From: Cryptomeria japonica
Taxonomy: Eukaryota; Streptophyta; Pinopsida; Cupressales; Cupressaceae
Reading direction: 5' to 3'
Length of the DNA: 64,000 bases
Assembly (NCBI RefSeq): GCF_030272615.1
Contig: NC_081405.1
Location: 154,301,613 to 154,365,612 of the forward strand
The notes beneath the pieces are model-generated. The model was not told the origin of the DNA. It did not search any database and saw only the letters and a program-made list of their open reading frames with translations. The stretch's first letter is position 1; each line of letters starts with the position of its first letter. Of the stretch, positions 23,514 through 36,809 are shown one piece after another. Both the position numbers and the translations under genes were made by a program.

Positions 23514-24431
23514 TTATTGCAAATATTTCAGAAGTGAAGCCGAAATCTCTTCCATGCTTACATTATGCAAATTGGCATTACTGTCTATAGCTAAATTTGC
23601 CAAGAAATCCGCAATTCTATTAATTTCTCTGAAACAATGAGAAATTAAGAAAGAATAAAAAAATGCCAACTGTTGTAAAATTAAATCCAGAACATATTGT
23701 AATTTCCAACAATTAGATTTCTTCTTCATAACATATTGTATGGTCACCATCAAATCCCCTTCAATTACAAGATCCTTAATTCCCAAGGATATAGCCATAT
23801 CCAAGCCAAGAGACAAGGCATTAAACTCTGCAAAATTATTAGTCTTATGTCCAATGGCATGACATCTAGCCTGGACGAAGTTGGCATGGTGATAAAAAAT
23901 CACCATACCTACCCCTGCCAAACTAGGATTTCTGTGAGAAGCACCATCAAAATTCAGTTTAAAATGCCCATGAGGAGGAGGTTTCAAGATAGTTGAGTTT
24001 CTCTTGGTTAAAGCCTCATTCTTTTTCAAAATTGACCCATGAGAAGGCAAGATAGATAGCAACTTCCAAACCCTAGACACCCTATTATCCCAATGCGAGA
24101 AAGGGGAAAGATTTTCTAAGTTCTTGTAGATATAAGATAAGACAACTTCCAAAATAGAAGATTCAATTTTCATTAAGATCTCTTCAAGAGAAGAACTAGT
24201 TTTTTTAAAGATCCTATTATTTCGTTCTAACCAAATATTCCAGATTAAAATAGATGGAGAAACAATCCAAAGACAAGCATAGAAGGATGAGGCAAACGGA
24301 AAAGGCCAAGCTCTAAAGTGAGATTTAAGATCTTGCCCTATAACAAAAGTCAAATTCAGTTTATCAAATAGCCATTGCCAACATTGATATGTAAAATCAC
24401 AATGAAGGAAAAGATGGGAGGAGGATTCCAA
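23514..24431 (-). pseudogene. LINE fragment: zinc-finger region and RNase H
   Basis: A 305-codon open remnant. The start reads as the reverse-transcriptase-associated zinc-finger region (LFLHCDFTYQCWQWLF, then WLERNNRIFKK). The RNase H domain follows from about residue 160 (KLNFDGASHRNPSLAG, NNFAEFNALSLGL, VIEGDLMVTI, REINRIADFLANLA). Its acidic residues look conserved, so this part decayed least. It matches the C-terminal third of the intact LINE ORF2. Confidence 0.85.
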
Positions 24432-25243
24432 ATTTTAATTGCATAAAACACAAGGAAAAACAGTAGTGATACCGAGTCTATCCAAGCGCATGCCTGTAAG
24501 AACCTTGTCCTGAGCTACTAACTAGGCAAAAGCCCCAGCTTTTGGCAGGCGGGCCGAATGCCAAAAAAGCTTATATGGCCAAGAGGATGAGTCTTTAATA
24601 GACATAAGAGAATTATATCCATCTTTAACCATATATTTGCCCGAGATATTCTTGTCCAAACGAGTTCATCTTTGGAATCAGATAGGATAATCATTCATTC
24701 TCCTAAAACCTTTACAAAATGTATTTTGAGATCATGATCAACATCCAAGAACTCAATGGACTTCCACTTAGCCATCTTAAGATTTCCACTATGAATTACC
24801 TTAAAGTAATCTACCACAAAGACCCCCCAAAGGGAAGAAAGGGTGGATATCAGAGGGGACCAATCCCTTATATTTTGTAAAGGAGTGTGACCATTCCACA
24901 CCTCATCCAAAAATCTAACCTTCTTCCCATTATGAACAATCCAAGAGAGATGTGGCAAGATGACATTATTACATTTGCAAATAAAGTTCCACATTACCGA
25001 CCCTGAAGGTAAGTTTGAAATTTAAAAAATATACTCCCTAGGCCCATTATTCAAATACTTTGCAAACATAAGTTGTGCCCAAAAAGAATCAGAATGCTCA
25101 TACAACTTCCAGACCAATTTAGCTCCAAGAGCCAGATTCTGTTTTTCCAAGTTCCTAATACCTGTACTCCCAAGATCCTTAGGCAAACAGACTTTATCCC
25201 AGGCTATGAGAGGTAGTTTTTTCCTTCCATCTTTATTACTACT
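24432..25243 (-). pseudogene. LINE fragment: region between RT and zinc finger
   Basis: A broken stretch whose longest open part (24695-24994) resembles the post-RT linker of the intact LINE (MWNFICKCNNVI, LDEVWNGHTPL). Several in-frame stops separate it from both neighbours. Confidence 0.7.
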
Positions 25244-26215
25244 CTAGAGAAAGGACCTAAGAGTGTCCTGTAAGCTCACAATCATAGATTTAGGGGCTTT
25301 TAAAACTGACATAAGGTAAATAGGGATTGCATTCAACATAGATTTGATCAGAACAATTTTCCATTTGTGGTTCCAAGATAAAATCCTCTTTGAAATGACA
25401 GAAATAAGCTTATCCCAAAAGGTAAGTTTGTCTTGTTTGATGAAGAAAGGTATACCAAGATACTTACAAGGAAGGATAGTAGGTTCAAAACCCCAAAAGG
25501 ACTGCAATCTATGTTGAACTAACTATGATTTATTAAGGAAGAATATTTTTGACTTCTCAATATTCACTTTTTGCCCTGAAAAAGCCGCATACTTTTGAAT
25601 AATTCCATTTATAATATTTGCCTCCCTCAAAGAAGCCTAACCAAAAAGCAGTGTATCATCTGCAAATAAACAATGTGAAATAGAAACTGGAACCCCGGGG
25701 ATCGCAATCCCCTTCTAAAGCCCTTTCAATTTTGCAACCTTAATTGCCCAACTAAAGGACTCAGCTAAAAGTATAAACAGGAAAGGGGACAGAGGATCCC
25801 CTTGCCTCAGACCTCTGGAAGAAGAGAAAAAACCACAAGGAGAACCATTGATTAAAACCAAGAATCTTGCAGAAGAAATGCAAGCATTGATCCATTTGAC
25901 CCAAGCTTTGGAGATTCCTAACTTGAGAAGAACAAGACCCAAAGCCCCCCATTCAACCCTATCATAGGCCTTCATCATGTCCAATTTGAGTATCATGACC
26001 AGGAACCTTTGAATGGAGATAGAATGCAGCACTTCATGAGCCACAATAGCTCCCTTTGGAGTTTCCCTATAGGGCACAAAACCACCTTGCTCTAAGGAGA
26101 TAATTTTGAGAAGAATTTTTGCCAAACGTAGGGAAATTGCCTTAGTAAGGATTTTATATAGAGTGTTGCATAAAGCAATAGGACGAAAATCAGCAAAGGT
26201 CTTAGTAACATCTTT
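25244..26215 (-). pseudogene. LINE fragment: reverse transcriptase
   Basis: 26125-25715 reads as RT palm/fingers (GGFVPYRETPKGAIVAHEVL, LKLDMMKAYDRVEWGAL, LRQGDPLSPFLFILLAES). The FADD box survives in another frame at about 25641-25667 (FADDTLLFG), and 25507-25244 gives the downstream LPCKYLGIPFF and WNHKWKIVLIKSMLNAIPIYL motifs. Frame changes between these pieces show it is dead. Confidence 0.85.
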
Positions 26216-27745
26216 TTAAAGGATAATAGCAATCAACACAGTATTAAGTTCTTTTAAAATTGACCTATTTCTCCTAGCCTCTTCAAGAGCCAAGAGGTCA
26301 TCTTTGCCCACAAAGTCCCAACACTTCTGAAAGAATAAAGGGGTAAACCCATCCGGCCCTAGGGCCTTGTCGAGATTCATATCAAAAATTGCACATTTGA
26401 CTTCTTCTAGTGAGAAAGGAGACATCAACATCCTATTATCATCAAGGGACACTAAGGAGGGAATATCAGAAATAAAATCGTTCGAACAATAACCACCCCC
26501 CGAGGATAGTAATGATTTAAAAAAGTTAACTGCCTCTAAAGCAATGTCCTCTGATTCAATGAGAAAATTCCCATTGGGATCCTCTATACAAGATATCCTA
26601 TTTCGGCTTTTTTTTAACTTGGTGGAAGAGTGAAAGAACTTTGTATTTCTATCCCCATCTGAGAGCCAAACCTCTCTAGATTTTTGCCTCCGAAATATTT
26701 CTTCTCTAGCTAAAACTTCCTCAAGTTTTGATTTTAAATATTTTAATTCATCAAATACATGTGGAACCATACCATGGACAAGTACATGCCTATTTAAACA
26801 TTCAATCATATCTTGAATTCTATGTTTCTCATGAAAATTATTCTTGAAATGTGAAGAATTCCACTCTCTAATGTTCAACTTAAAGAAGCTAAGCTTCGTG
26901 ACAATCTGAAACATTCGTGACCCTTGACAGAAAGGAGCAGAGTCCCACCATTTCCTAAGGAGGGGTAAGAAGGAAGAATCCCTTAACCACATGGGTTCAA
27001 ATTTAAAATAAGACTTGACATTAGCTTTGACCTCCAAAACAGTTAATGAAATCGGAAAATGGTCAGAACCTGAAAGAGGCAAAATAGAGGAAAAAAACTC
27101 AAAATCTGATTCTAACCAAGTTTTGGAAAGCAGGAAACGATCTAGCCTTTTTTATATTTGAGAAAAATCCTTTCTCATATTCATCCAAGTAAAAACCCCA
27201 TTTTGAGACTTACAATTAAAAAGACCCATATCAAAAATAAAATTCCCAAAATCTACCATTGTTCTTTTATTCGGTAAAATACCTCCACTTTTCTCACTTG
27301 AGTCTATGATTGCATTAAAGTCTCCCCCAAAAATTACTAGGGACCCCTACCTCAAGGGGGAAGCAATCCTTTTCAAATCACACCATAACTTAGATTTTGC
27401 CTGGATCAAAGAAGGGGCATAAACATTGAATAACCAAACCTTAACCTTAGAAATCTTACTAATAACCAAAAACAACATCCAGTTTGCAGCCGATGTTACT
27501 AACTGCACATCTATATTGTAATTATTCCATAATAATGCTAAGCCTCTAGAAGCTCCATTGGCTGAGCAAGAAATAAAGTTCCACCTTTTCCAAGATGAAA
27601 AAAGCACATCAGTAGTAGCCTATGACAATTTAGTCTTCTATAACATAAAGATATCACACTTAATTAAATCCATCTGGGATTTAATCAAGAGTCTCTTGTT
27701 AGGGGCATTTAAGCCCCTAACATTCCAAGAGATAATCGTTATTGT
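26216..27745 (-). pseudogene. LINE fragment: endonuclease and endonuclease-RT linker
   Basis: 27745 downward translates as the apurinic-endonuclease-type start (IISWNVRGLNAP), with SWKRWNFISCSANGASRGLALLWNN at 27607-27547. 27082-26216 covers SGSDHFPI, the linker and LDKALGPDGFTPLFFQKCWDF, all parallel to the intact LINE. At least three breaks interrupt the frame. Confidence 0.8.
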
Positions 27746-27849
27746 CCTCGAGGGGAGGCCAAATCTCCCCTCTTCTCAACATCCAGAGCTTTATTTCTAT
27801 CACCAAAGCAACTTTGTAGATTTCTCTTAATAGCCCCTGACCTAGTCAC

Positions 27850-29547
27850 AGGAGGGTTGGTCATCAAATGCTTCCCCTTTTTCTTTTTCCCCTTTAATGG
27901 GGTCGAGCTAGATTTTTTAGGTCTTCCTAAAGAAAGAGATTTTCTCCCCTAACCAATACTAGGAGAAAGGGACAAAGTCTTTTGTATCCCTGCATCAATT
28001 TCCAGTTGAGTCTGAGCTTTCTTAGGGGGTCTACCTCGTCTAAGAGAGCCAATAGGTGGAGTTAAGAGAAAAGAAGTTTGAACAATTGACAAGGTCTTAA
28101 CAGATTTTGGAGAAGCTAAACCATCTGGTTTGGCAGGTCCCAAATCCTTGGAAGCTAGGATCTCAAAAGGGTTAGCTATTATATTAATAGGAAGGGAAGA
28201 GTTAATCCCACCTAAATCACTATCAATTGCACAGATAAATCTATTTGCAACCTCCCCATCTGACTAAGGGGCATGTTTAATGAACAGATCATTTACTTGT
28301 TCAACCAATTCTATGTCAAGCACAATTACTTCTGGCATCGTATTAAAACCCAAATTCACTTCCTTATCTAAAACAACTTGACCCTGATGGGAAGGAAAAG
28401 AAGCAAGATTCTAAATTTCAGTAATTAAAGTTGAATCATGTGGAGCTACAACAACGGGAACCTTAAAGATAGATTAGTTACCTATATCCTTCTTAGGAGG
28501 ATCCAAGGGCTTTGAGTTGGAAGATAAAACATTAGCATGCTTCAGATTCATATGTAACGCACAGTCAGAAGCAGAAGGTAAACCTAGATTAGTGACAACT
28601 TTCTGAGGATGTAACAAAAACTCAGGACCCCCCATATTAGAATTTGGTGAAATGTTTGGCTGAACAGGGAGCAGATGAGAAGCCCTTTCAATCGGGTTAT
28701 TCCGAGGATGACACAAATTAACCGCACCTGACTGACCCATAGGAAATAATGCAGGAGAAGACTTAGAAACAAACTCAACTATAGGATAATGCTTCTTAAA
28801 ATCCATGAATAACAGAGCATCTAAGAGAAGAGGGGATTGAAGAAGTTCTGAATCCAACCTTTCAATATATTGCCGCCAAATCCCCTCCCAAGACTTGATA
28901 TTGCATGTATAGGGATGCACATTCCCAGGTTTAACCAAAACACAGATTTTTACCAAAACCTCTCCCTCCGAAAAATCCATTCTAGATGTAATAAAAGTGC
29001 AAAACGAATTCCCAATTTGCTGCAAAACATCAGGATCCATAAATTCAAAGGGAATCCTTGGTAAACCATACCAATAAGGAATAAGTTTCTTTTTTGACCA
29101 AGCAAGCACAAAAAAAGGCTTCCAGGCCGAAACAGACAATAAATGCTTTCCAAATCAATGGTGTTCAGAACCCAAAACCTCAACGCAAACTAAAGGTGAA
29201 TCAAAAACAATAATGAAGGAATTTGCCGAAATTAACTGAAAATAATGCATATCTTTCCACCATTTTTGCAATTTAATATAAAGTTTAGACAAACCCAATT
29301 GATCCCCCCAAATTTCCCCCAAAACAACATTCGAATGCAAACAATGCGCTTTCTTGTCAGCTAGAGATCCTACCAAATCAATACAAGGAATCGACACCCA
29401 TGCAAAAGGAGAAATAATGGATTCCAAAGGAGTACCTATCGTTTCCTTCACTGGGGAAGCGATTTTAGGGTTTGAGATTACCTTATTTTCTATATGTTTC
29501 GTAGAATGTAAAGCATCTGGCAGACTAATCCCATTTCTCGAATTCAC
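27850..29547 (-). pseudogene. LINE fragment: ORF1-like protein
   Basis: 29547-29155 and 29139-28474 are consecutive open remnants with the DUF4283-like pattern of plant L1 ORF1 (WSKKKLIPYWYGLPRIPFEF, then GEVLVKICVLVKPGN). 28143-27949 is a basic, Pro-rich C-terminal remnant. Stops and shifts separate the parts. Confidence 0.65.
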
Positions 29548-29690
29548 AACTTGAGCAAAAGAACGGTTATCACCCCAAACAAACTATGCAAATGAACGAT
29601 TATCACCCCGAACATGACCCCATTTTGATTTTGAAATGTACTGCTGGTGAGATCGCATGCCCTGAGAATGCAGTCGACGGGATGAATTTT

Positions 29691-31727
29691 ACATAGTAAA
29701 TTTTACCTTTTTTTCTTCAATTTTTTTGTGTATATTGATATCTTGAAACTTTAGAGTAAAAATATATTTTTAACTATTTTTTATGTATATATATATTTTA
29801 ATAAATTCTAAAAGTTGTGTGTACTGAAATATAACTCCTTCTATTTGGCATCACCTTTTTTCTTAACTATTTATCAAAATTAGAAAATAATTATATCATC
29901 TTGACATAGACTCTTTTCTCTAGTGCTTTTATTTTTTCCAAAAATTTTAAATAAATTTTAGTATTTTTCCTTTACAAGATAATCGACCTTATATTTTAGT
30001 GTTGATGACCTACTTTCAATAAAAACTAAAATATTAAAACTAATTAAAATATTAAAAGATATATATTTTGAAAAAATCACTTATAGGTTTATAAAAGGGT
30101 ATTTTTACATTAAAAAAAATATATTTATAAGAGTAAAAGTTGTTGAAACATCGAGTTTTTCAAAAAAATAATTTTGGGGGGGAATTAGACCCAAAGTGGT
30201 ATAAAATATACATTTAGTAGACAATTACAGTTGGAAAAGTTGTGGCCCATATATAAGATAGCTATAATGAATCTTTATAGACCATATGTTTGACTAAAAA
30301 TAATTTTTAGTTAGAATTACTTAAATTCACTTGTGCTGATAAGTTGGCCTGAAACGTGACATAGTTTGATCTCATTGTATATATGAATTTGTAGGTTGCA
30401 ATACACACTGTGTTTTATAACCTACAAAAGCTTAGTTCATGGTTTACATGTGTAGTGTTGTAAATTGTAACCCTTTTAAATTTCACCCTTATTTTAGGGC
30501 CCTTTCTTTAGTGTGCCTCATTTCACTTCAATTTCATACAGGTCTTGCTTTATTTTCACTTTAATGAATATAGGTATTAATCTATTTCGTTGAATTCCAC
30601 GTTATGAAAAAGGATATGATTAAAAGCTTTACAACATGAATACAAAAATTTATTAATAATGGAAAAGAACAACTTATTATCAATACCAACACAATATTTA
30701 GAAGGTAGTTTATTTTCATCAACAAATACTTTATCCTATCTTGTGACATTGTAAATTTTCTCTCATACTATATTTATTTTTTACATAGTCCTCTAATTAT
30801 TTTAAAACATAAGCAAATACCAAATTTTTTATTTTCAAATAAGAATTTTTATAAGATACAATGCAATAACCTCTAATGAGTCCTCACCAATAGGTGTCTC
30901 AATTTTTTACTAATTCTTTACAATTGGCTCATGGACCCAACTTTTCTTAAGTTGAAATTTTTTCCAATGATAAGTGACTATTCCTATATGTTTCCCTTTG
31001 AGTATAAAATAAATAAATTAAGAAGCATGCAACAAGGAATGAATATACAAAATTAATAATTTTCTATCATGCTTTGTTGGTATAAAATTTAAAGGAAAAG
31101 TCCCTTTCACAACATTTCCCTTCCAGTAATAGAGGTATGTGCACCTCAAAAAAATTGTGTACCTCCTTCTCATGATTCCACTCCATCTGAAAATACATCT
31201 AACAAACCATATTCAAACTTTGCTTGTGGAGGTTCAAAAACACAATGTGTATTTCAACTTGCAAATTCATATTTACAATGTTGTGTCCACCCAACCCTTT
31301 GTAGGAATGCAAGTGTACTAACATCTTTGTCATCATCTTCATACTTACACTAAATAATTGTGGTTATAGCTACAACAACTTAATGGAGACGTTTCTCCTT
31401 TTTTTGAAGATACCTTTTACCTTCATTGCATTCCTTGTATGTAAATTTTCATTGTATGTTATGCAACTTCCATGAACTATCTTTAGACTACAAAAGAAGG
31501 TTTCCCCTTCATGAATAAGGTTTTCACTTCATGAATGAGGTTTTGTATTGTAGGAATATTTACAACTCAAAGGTTTTTCCATGATTGCGAAGTTTTAATA
31601 GGATTTTATTGTATATATGAAGTTGCAGGTTGAAATACCCATTGTGTTTTGTAAACTGTAGAAGTTTAGTGCATGGTTGATAAGTTTTTTTTTTTTTCAA
31701 TTGATGTTATCTCAAATAGATGTTTGG
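29691..31727. other. AT-rich intergenic repeat debris
   Basis: No gene seen. Copies of the dispersed AAGCTTAGTTCATGGTT repeat occur at 30393-30450 and 31610-31725. The second runs straight into the CT-rich tract that follows. Confidence 0.55.
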
Positions 31728-31856
31728 ATATCTCTCTCTCACCTCTTTAGGTCTCTCCCTCCCTTCCTCTGTCCATATCCATCCCTCCTCCCTCCTTATC
31801 CTCATATCTATCTCCCTACCCTACTCTCTCTTATTATCTGTCTGTCTGTCTGTCTA

Positions 31857-31890
<34 letters not shown>

Positions 31891-32093
31891 CATTTTCTAG
31901 GTCATCACCTCTCCTTCCCAACCTCTCAATATATACTCTTTAGGTTTCTGCCTTCCTCCCTCTCTACCTCTCTAATTATCCATCCTTGTATATTTACCCG
32001 CCTATCTTCATCCCCTCTATTTATCTCACCACCCTCTCTCCCTATCTAGGTCTCTCACCTCTCTCTCCCCCTATAGGTATCTAGCTATGAATC

Positions 32094-32141
<48 letters not shown>

Positions 32142-32620
32142 CTTCCCTAGGTCCCTCACTCTTTCAATATCTTCATCTCCCTTCATTGATTCTCTCTCTC
32201 TCTCTCTCTATTTGATATAGGATTTAGGGTATATAAATTCTTTACGATGTAGTTTTTAGGGAATATGGTTGAGGAGAAGAGAATAAGAGAGTATATATAA
32301 AGGGAGAGTGGTAAGGGGGAAGGGAGAAACTAGAGAGGGTATCACTGATAGATTTTTTCTAGTACACTTCATCATTTTTTTGGGAACAAAAGGGAGGTAT
32401 ATACCTAGAGAGGGGAGGGAGGTAGAAGAGGAGAGACAAAAGAACAAAGAGAGGAGTAAGAGGGGATGGATGGAGAGGTAGACATGGAGGGAGTGAGATA
32501 CATATGGAAGGAGGAGATAAAGAAGTTAGGGGAGAGAGAGAAGAGGAGGGAGTTCATAAAGGGATAGGGTTAAGAGGGAGGGAGAGAGAGGTAGAGAGAG
32601 GTTGTTCATGTTATGCTTTT
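31728..32620. repeat. Second pyrimidine-rich then purine-rich tract
   Basis: 31728-32215 is C/T-rich, with (TCTG)n at 31837-31888, a 12-C run at 32093-32104 and (CT)n to 32138. After a 50-bp spacer, 32265-32610 is G/A-rich. The layout repeats that of 15213-16157. Confidence 0.85.
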
Positions 32621-34899
32621 TTATTTAATATTTTCCTTTCTTTATTTGTTTAATTTTTCTTGTTCTTATTCTTATTTTTATTTTTACCAAATGATCTAAG
32701 TTAAATTGGGTAAACAACAAAGGGAAGAAGAGGTAACATAAAATGAGAAATTTAGTTGTTTAGGGTGCACATACCTTCATTTCCTATAGATGAATGTTGT
32801 GAAACATAACCTTATTCAGATGGTAGAGAAACATAGTTTGTAACCCCTTCAAATTATCAATTAGATAGTAACAAATGGACCTACTCTTTGGTCTTCAAAT
32901 GTCTACCTTGTGTAATGACAGTGATGAATGTTTTTCTCATATTTTAGTCAACCCTTATATGTGAACTTGTATAGATAGTCTTCTTCCCATGAAAATGATC
33001 ACTAAGCCATTCCCTACTATAATTACTACTTTTCAAATGTCTACTCTTTGATCCATCACACTGAAAAACTTCATTTTGTGATATTTCACAAGATTCAATA
33101 TTGATGTTGGATTTTGATGGTTGATGTAAATTTACATCATTGACCGATATTGGCTACGCTTTTGTTTCTTCACAATAGTGACATATACTTACTCGATGTC
33201 TTCTATGTTGACTTAAACCTTTCTCAATCCTACAACATAAAATGAGGACTATTTTTTTATGGTGCACATAACTCTATTACTAAGCTTGTGTAGGTTGAAA
33301 AACACAATGTGTCATTCAACCTACAACTTTATATACATAGTGAAGTCCTATTACAACCTTATAGAAACATAAAATGACAAATATAATTTTGTTAGGGTAC
33401 ATATGTCTCTATTACCTAATGAAGAAAAAAGGTTGTGAAATCAAAACTGTACTTTGATGGTAGATATATATAGATAGTATACCTCTTCTAATTATAAATT
33501 GGATAGTGATGAAAAATCATGAACTAAAGATCATATATTAAAAGATAGAGAAATATTCTACTAGATGGTTGCACCATTACAAAGATAAAATATTCGAAGG
33601 GAACCTAGAAAAGAGTGGATTGTAGAAGATTTGTCCTCCCACAACATATAAAAGGTTTAAATGAAGAAAATTATGGTTCTCATGGATAAGATATATGAAA
33701 CCCTTGAGTAGGCTCATATGATAAAATTATCTATTAAAGGTGAGATTAGAGAAGTGTTTGGAGCACTATCTCTACAACAGATCCAACTTAGCAATCTTAC
33801 AATAATTAGTCATTCTCTATCATTGTATATAACTCAACTAAGGTGGTAGAATTTCCATCATCCCCTTGTTCTTAATTCCTTCCCATCCTCCTAGTAGTCA
33901 CCACCAAAGACACCTACTCCCACAACTCTAATCACCTTAGAGACTCAAAATGATGAATAGACTCAAAATGCTATAAAGAAAGTGTTGTAGTAGGTAGAAG
34001 AATAGCTTAATCAAGGAGAGGATATGTTACAAAAATATTTGTCTGCTTTCAACATGGCAAAATCACAACATGGTACCACTCCCATTAAGGAAATGGATGA
34101 TGAAGGTGAAACATTGGATCAATAGATAACTTTGTCCCCTCTATCAAGTCTTCCTTAACAATATATATTACAATCACCTCTAAGAAGTCCTCACCACTAG
34201 GCATCTCAATTTCCTCCTATTTCTTTACAATTGGCCCATGGGCCGAACTTTTCATAAGTCATTTTTTTTTTCTATAAAAAGGAATGCACAAGTGCAACCA
34301 TTAGACTTAGTAGCAATATAGGAAATGATAAATAAAGAGAAATCTTACAAGAAGCCTAAAATTCTCTTAGCCATCAAGGAAAGACAAAACAGGGTAATGA
34401 TTATTTAAATAACAACTCCTATTGCAAATAAAGATGTCAAAGAAATGATGCATCAAGATTACCAAATAACCTAAGTCAAATTGGGTAAACAAAAAATGGA
34501 AAAAGAGATGACCTATCTAGACTCTGGCATTGAAAAGTTGAAGTTGAGAATTTCTAAAGATGAACAAGCTAAAAAATAACTCAAAAAACAACTACACCAA
34601 TCGAGAAATTTGTAAAAGATTTGATAGACCCAATGACAATTGCACCTAGTAATTCTACAAATATCCCAATTTTGATATCCAAGATTGAAATTGATAACAT
34701 GTAGATGATGAAATAGAAGGTTCAAACATTAGATAGTTCCATAGATACAATGGTAAATGAATATTGTTAAAAAAAGGAGTGGGGTTGTAAATATCATTGG
34801 TAAGCTATGCATTTATATCAAATTTTATTTTTTTCAAATCGTGAATCGATTTTGAATCTAACAGTTACATGAATATTATTATTATTATCTATATTACAT
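32621..34899. other. AT-rich debris with a decayed coding remnant
   Basis: No intact gene. 33240-33480 has further dispersed-repeat pieces, including a hairpin with arms AGGTTGAA and TTCAACCT (about 33275-33305). On + about 33960-34770 reads in phases as a protein-like remnant (LNQGEDMLQKYLSAFNMAKSQ; PIEKFVKDLIDPMTIAPSN) broken by many stops, mostly TAG. I do not recognise the family. Confidence 0.4.
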
Positions 34900-34917
34900 T
34901 ACTATTATAGATATCTT
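34900..34917. repeat. Target-site duplication, left copy, of the intact LINE
   Basis: TACTATTATAGATATCTT occurs here and again at 42843-42860, flanking the LINE. The 18-bp repeat is perfect; the last Ts merge with the poly-T run. Confidence 0.9.
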
Positions 34918-34925
34918 TTTTTTTT

Positions 34926-36520
34926 GATCGATAAAAGGCCGTAGCCAACATTTAATTATTATTATTTTTTTAAATATTACATCTCCATTCAGTGTGGGCA
35001 CCGGTAGGAAAGAATGGAGATAAGAAAACCTCCGGTCTAGCCCAGATCCCTTCTGGAATCAGAAATTATACATAACTGTACATTTTTACAATTCCTCATC
35101 TGAGGATGTAGGCAGACATAATAAGACCTTTAAGATTCTGTCCGTACATAATATCATTCAGCACAATCCGGCTGGATCCAACTTCTCATATGTGGCAAAT
35201 CCACATATGCTTTGAGCATAAACTTTGTCCTGTTTTCCGAATCTGCAAAATCTTAGGGACATACTTTGCCAAATTGTTAGTAGCATAGTAAACTTAATAA
35301 ATTGTATCGATCATTCAGAGAATAATAACATCTTTCAAATAATGTTAGAGGATTGTAGCCTGGATATCCCTTAGCTTGGAACCCTCCTAACCCGTTGGGT
35401 TTCAAATTAAGAGATTATCCAGGCTACAATTCTGCCTACATCTGGAAAGAATCAATTTCTATCAGATACTTAAATACATTAAATTCTTCAAAAATCAGTT
35501 CACCAAAACCTGAACATAAAAAATCAATATTTTCTTATGCATATGTCTATGTCTTTAAAAGCCAATATGCACAATAATCTATCATTGAAACTGCCATGAT
35601 CCTGAGAGTATATAGATGCACATAGAAAAAAAAAATAGGCCTGGGAAAAGAAGTGAAACCACAGAAGAACCGAAAAATGGTCCAGAGCTTTATTGTAAAT
35701 AGAACCAGCTAAAATCTGAATCCATCTCTAAATCTTGGATTACCTTTACTGCCCTCCTCAAAACCACCCCATAAATCAGTCACCCATACCTCAAACAATT
35801 GGAAGAAACCCGAAAGAAAACCACACAAAGGATCCAGGGTACCTCAAAAACAAACTATGTGGGATGCTAAGCAATTCTGATACAACCTCTACTAACATGC
35901 AAACATCGATACAGAAACCAGCATAAACTGTCCCATTTTAAAAACAAGGCTGATGACCATAGTTAGAGTTGATACCAGCTCTAACCGAAATGTAGGAACT
36001 AGAGAACCAAGTGTTAAAAAACCAGTCACCATGGCTCCAGGACATAACGCCTGGCAGTCCCAGCTAATCCTTACAAGAAGAGATTTAAATTGCATTGAAT
36101 TCTATCCCTTCGCTGTCCAGGGCAGACTTATCACCGTTTACATGCATTGCATTCATGCATTGGAGGACTAGCTTGCTGCTGTCAGAAAAGTGAAATCAGA
36201 CATTTACCAGTCACCTCTTACCACGACTGAAACACCCCTGGCACCTCCTACCTAATGGTAGTTAAGGACTCGGAAAATAGAAATCAATCATATATTCAGG
36301 TTCAGATATAGATATATATAAATATATATATATTTATATATATACATACTCTAATATATATAGATTCTGAATATATATATATGTATATGTGCGTGTGTGT
36401 GATTGAGAAGTTTTCTAATTACACCCACACATACACACACATATACATATATATATGAGGAAATATATATATGTATATATATACTATTGTATATATATAC
36501 ACATATCTATATATATGGAC

Positions 36521-36602
<82 letters not shown>

Positions 36603-36627
36603 TTATAATGGGACTGTCTATGAATAT

Positions 36628-36693
<66 letters not shown>

Positions 36694-36809
36694 CCAAGTG
36701 AGAGCATATATATATATATATGTATATATATATATGTGTATATATATATATCTGAATCTAAGTATACCAAAATGCTGTAGTAAGGATACTATGGCCACCC
36801 TTCTAGAGT
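34926..36809 (-). other. 3' UTR of the intact LINE, with large microsatellite foldback
   Basis: No gene. The segment nearest the tail (about 34990-35030) resembles the 3' end of the decayed LINE. 36302-36760 is simple sequence: (TA)n, then (TG)n 36546-36600, a 28-nt spacer, (CA)n 36629-36674, then (TA)n. The TG and CA arms are complementary and could fold as one long hairpin. Open frames here are repeat readings. Confidence 0.8.

Larger units (their letters stand above)
21851..29690 (-). mobile_element. Decayed L1-clade LINE
   Basis: On the - strand the order is an ORF1-like protein, endonuclease, reverse transcriptase, zinc-finger region, RNase H, 3' UTR and a poly-A tail (the T run at 21852-21863). 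This is the same layout as the intact LINE at 34918-42842, and the 3' UTRs share patterns (GGCAyACCGryAGGAAAGAA and AAGAAAACCTCyGG). Many in-frame stops and shifts have destroyed the coding regions. The 3' UTR is 21864-23513. The 5' boundary is approximate and I found no target-site duplication. Confidence 0.85.
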
